Positions 35,204 through 36,478 of a stretch of 36,478 bases of DNA are shown piece after piece. The stretch's first letter is position 1, and every line of letters begins with the position of its first letter. The stretch covers positions 1 to 36,478 of the forward strand of contig JAEOUG010000096.1 in assembly GCA_016839445.1 (NCBI GenBank), given 5' to 3'. The position numbers and the translations under genes were made by a program. The stretch comes from Candidatus Thorarchaeota archaeon (GTDB taxonomy: Archaea; Asgardarchaeota; Thorarchaeia; Thorarchaeales; Thorarchaeaceae). The notes under the pieces were generated by a model that searched no databases, was not told the origin of the DNA, and was given only the letters and a program-made list of their open reading frames with translations.

Positions 35204-36328
35204 ATGGATGTCAAACGGATTGCAGTCATAGGCTCTGGACTCATGGGTTCAGGAATCGCCTATGTGTCTGCATGGAACGGGTACGACGTCACCATTAACG
35301 ACATCAAGCAGGAGTATGTCGACAGCGGGATGGATCGAATCCGGAATGATGTGATGACTGGCATCGACAAGGGCAAGATGTCCATGACCGAGGCTGAGGG
35401 TCTTATTGGCCGCATGAAGGGCAATGTGGACCTAGAGGCAGCGGTGAAGGACGCAGACCTGGTCATCGAAGCCATCTTCGAGAACATGGACGTGAAGAAG
35501 GAGGTATTCGGCCGTATCGATGCCGCCGCCCCCTCTCACACAATCCTCGCGACAAACACGTCATCCCTGAGCATTGACGAGCTGGCCTCCTCGACCAAGA
35601 GGCCTGACAAGTTCATTGGCATGCACTACTTCTCCCCTGTCGCAGCAATGAAGCTGCTCGAGATCGTGGTGGGTGACAAGACGAGCTCTGAAACCATCGC
35701 CATTGCTGAAGCTGTGGGGGCCAAGCAGAACAAGACAACTGTTCGTGCGAAGAACAGCCCCGGCTTCATCGTAAACAGGATTCTGATGCCTGTTCTTCGT
35801 GAGTCCATTCTCCTGTACGAACAGGGAGTGGCAACGATGGAGGAGCTTGACACTGCTATGGTAGCAGGCGCCAAGTTCGCAGCTGGCCCATTCGCTCTTG
35901 GCGACTTCGTTGGCCTAGATGTGGCGTTCAATGCCATGAGCACTCTGTACCGGGAGCTCGGTGATTGCTTCAAACCGCCTGAAACTCTCAAGAAGCTTGT
36001 CGATGCGGGCCACTTGGGCAACAAGACCAAGAAGGGCTTCTACGACTACAGCGGTAAGGGACCTGCGCCCGAGCCCTACAAGGGTGTGGACAGGGACTGG
36101 TTGGTCACACGAGTTTCAATGCCTGTCATTCGTGAAGCAATGATCCTGGTTGATGATGGGATTGCGAACAAGGAAGACATTGACAAAGCAATGATTCTTG
36201 GCGCAAGCTTCCCGGAGGGACCTTTCGCCATGGCCCAGCGTGTTGGTATGGACAAGGTGAAGACCGAAATCACCAAGCTCCACGAAGAGCTAGGCGAGTG
36301 CTACAGCGTTCCGAAGATGCTCCAATAG
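35204..36328 (+). CDS. 3-hydroxyacyl-CoA dehydrogenase with duplicated C-terminal domain
   Basis: IAVIGSGLMGSGIAYVSAWNGYDVTINDI; ATNTSSLSI; GMHYFSPV; NSPGFIVNRI; two copies of the C-terminal domain (LMPVLRESILLYEQGVATMEELDTAM / SMPVIREAMILVDDGIANKEDIDKAM). Confidence 0.93.
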   Translation: MDVKRIAVIGSGLMGSGIAYVSAWNGYDVTINDIKQEYVDSGMDRIRNDVMTGIDKGKMSMTEAEGLIGRMKGNVDLEAAVKDADLVIEAIFENMDVKKEVFGRIDAAAPSHTILATNTSSLSIDELASSTKRPDKFIGMHYFSPVAAMKLLEIVVGDKTSSETIAIAEAVGAKQNKTTVRAKNSPGFIVNRILMPVLRESILLYEQGVATMEELDTAMVAGAKFAAGPFALGDFVGLDVAFNAMSTLYRELGDCFKPPETLKKLVDAGHLGNKTKKGFYDYSGKGPAPEPYKGVDRDWLVTRVSMPVIREAMILVDDGIANKEDIDKAMILGASFPEGPFAMAQRVGMDKVKTEITKLHEELGECYSVPKMLQ

Positions 36329-36337
36329 AGTACCCAA

Positions 36338-36374
36338 GAGGCAGGACTCTCGTCTTGCCTCCCTCACTTGTTTT
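36338..36374 (+). terminator. Hairpin and short T tract
   Basis: GAGGCAGGAC-TCTC-GTCTTGCCTC (10-bp stem, one G-T pair) then cctcacttgtttt, 10 nt after the dehydrogenase stop. Confidence 0.55.
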
Positions 36375-36389
36375 CATTCGAGATGAACT

Positions 36390-36399
36390 CTTTATAAGG
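36390..36399 (+). promoter_or_regulatory. Candidate TATA box
   Basis: ctttataagg upstream of ATG 36444. Confidence 0.55.
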
Positions 36400-36443
36400 T
36401 GGTCCTGTAACGGCAGCTCAAAGTCTCTTGAGGAATATGAACA

Positions 36444-36478
36444 ATGGCCGAATACGAGACAATGCTCTACAGCAAAGA
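36444..36478 (+). CDS. Start of a gene cut by the window edge, possibly enoyl-CoA hydratase
   Basis: ATG after SD-like GAGGAA; MAEYETMLYSK.. resembles crotonase N-termini and follows a hydroxyacyl-CoA dehydrogenase; only 11 complete codons visible. Confidence 0.35.
   Translation, partial: MAEYETMLYSK

Noticed and set aside
1-36478. tRNA, rRNA, CRISPR, transposon or prophage signatures
   Set aside because: None found on reading; no direct-repeat arrays, transposase motifs or terminal inverted repeats were seen.

Overview
Gene-dense archaeal chromosomal window. The archaeal call rests on proteasome alpha, DtdA, an MtrH-family protein, a TrmB-type regulator, ADP-forming acetate-CoA ligase and TATA-type promoters. 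Several products (a degenerate Ras-like protein, a CIAO2/MIP18-like protein) suggest an Asgard lineage, but this is inference. About 39 CDS are supported, including one 46-aa ribbon-helix-helix gene missing from the ORF track and two genes cut by the window edges. I saw no rRNA, tRNA, CRISPR array or mobile element. Most unusual items: (1) a 1312-aa protein with TrmB-like ends separated by about 1,075 residues of coiled coil, in a co-directional locus with two other coiled-coil proteins, a Cys-cluster protein and a strongly structured leader; (2) a tandem, degenerate beta-carbonic-anhydrase-like protein; (3) a Ras-like protein lacking all GTP-binding motifs; (4) tandem paralogs sharing seven cysteines, preceded by a perfect palindrome and a small RHH gene; (5) a CIAO2-like protein; (6) seven of eight convergent gene pairs with essentially no intergenic space, while the eighth carries two hairpins. 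All family calls come from reading motifs by eye; no database search was run.
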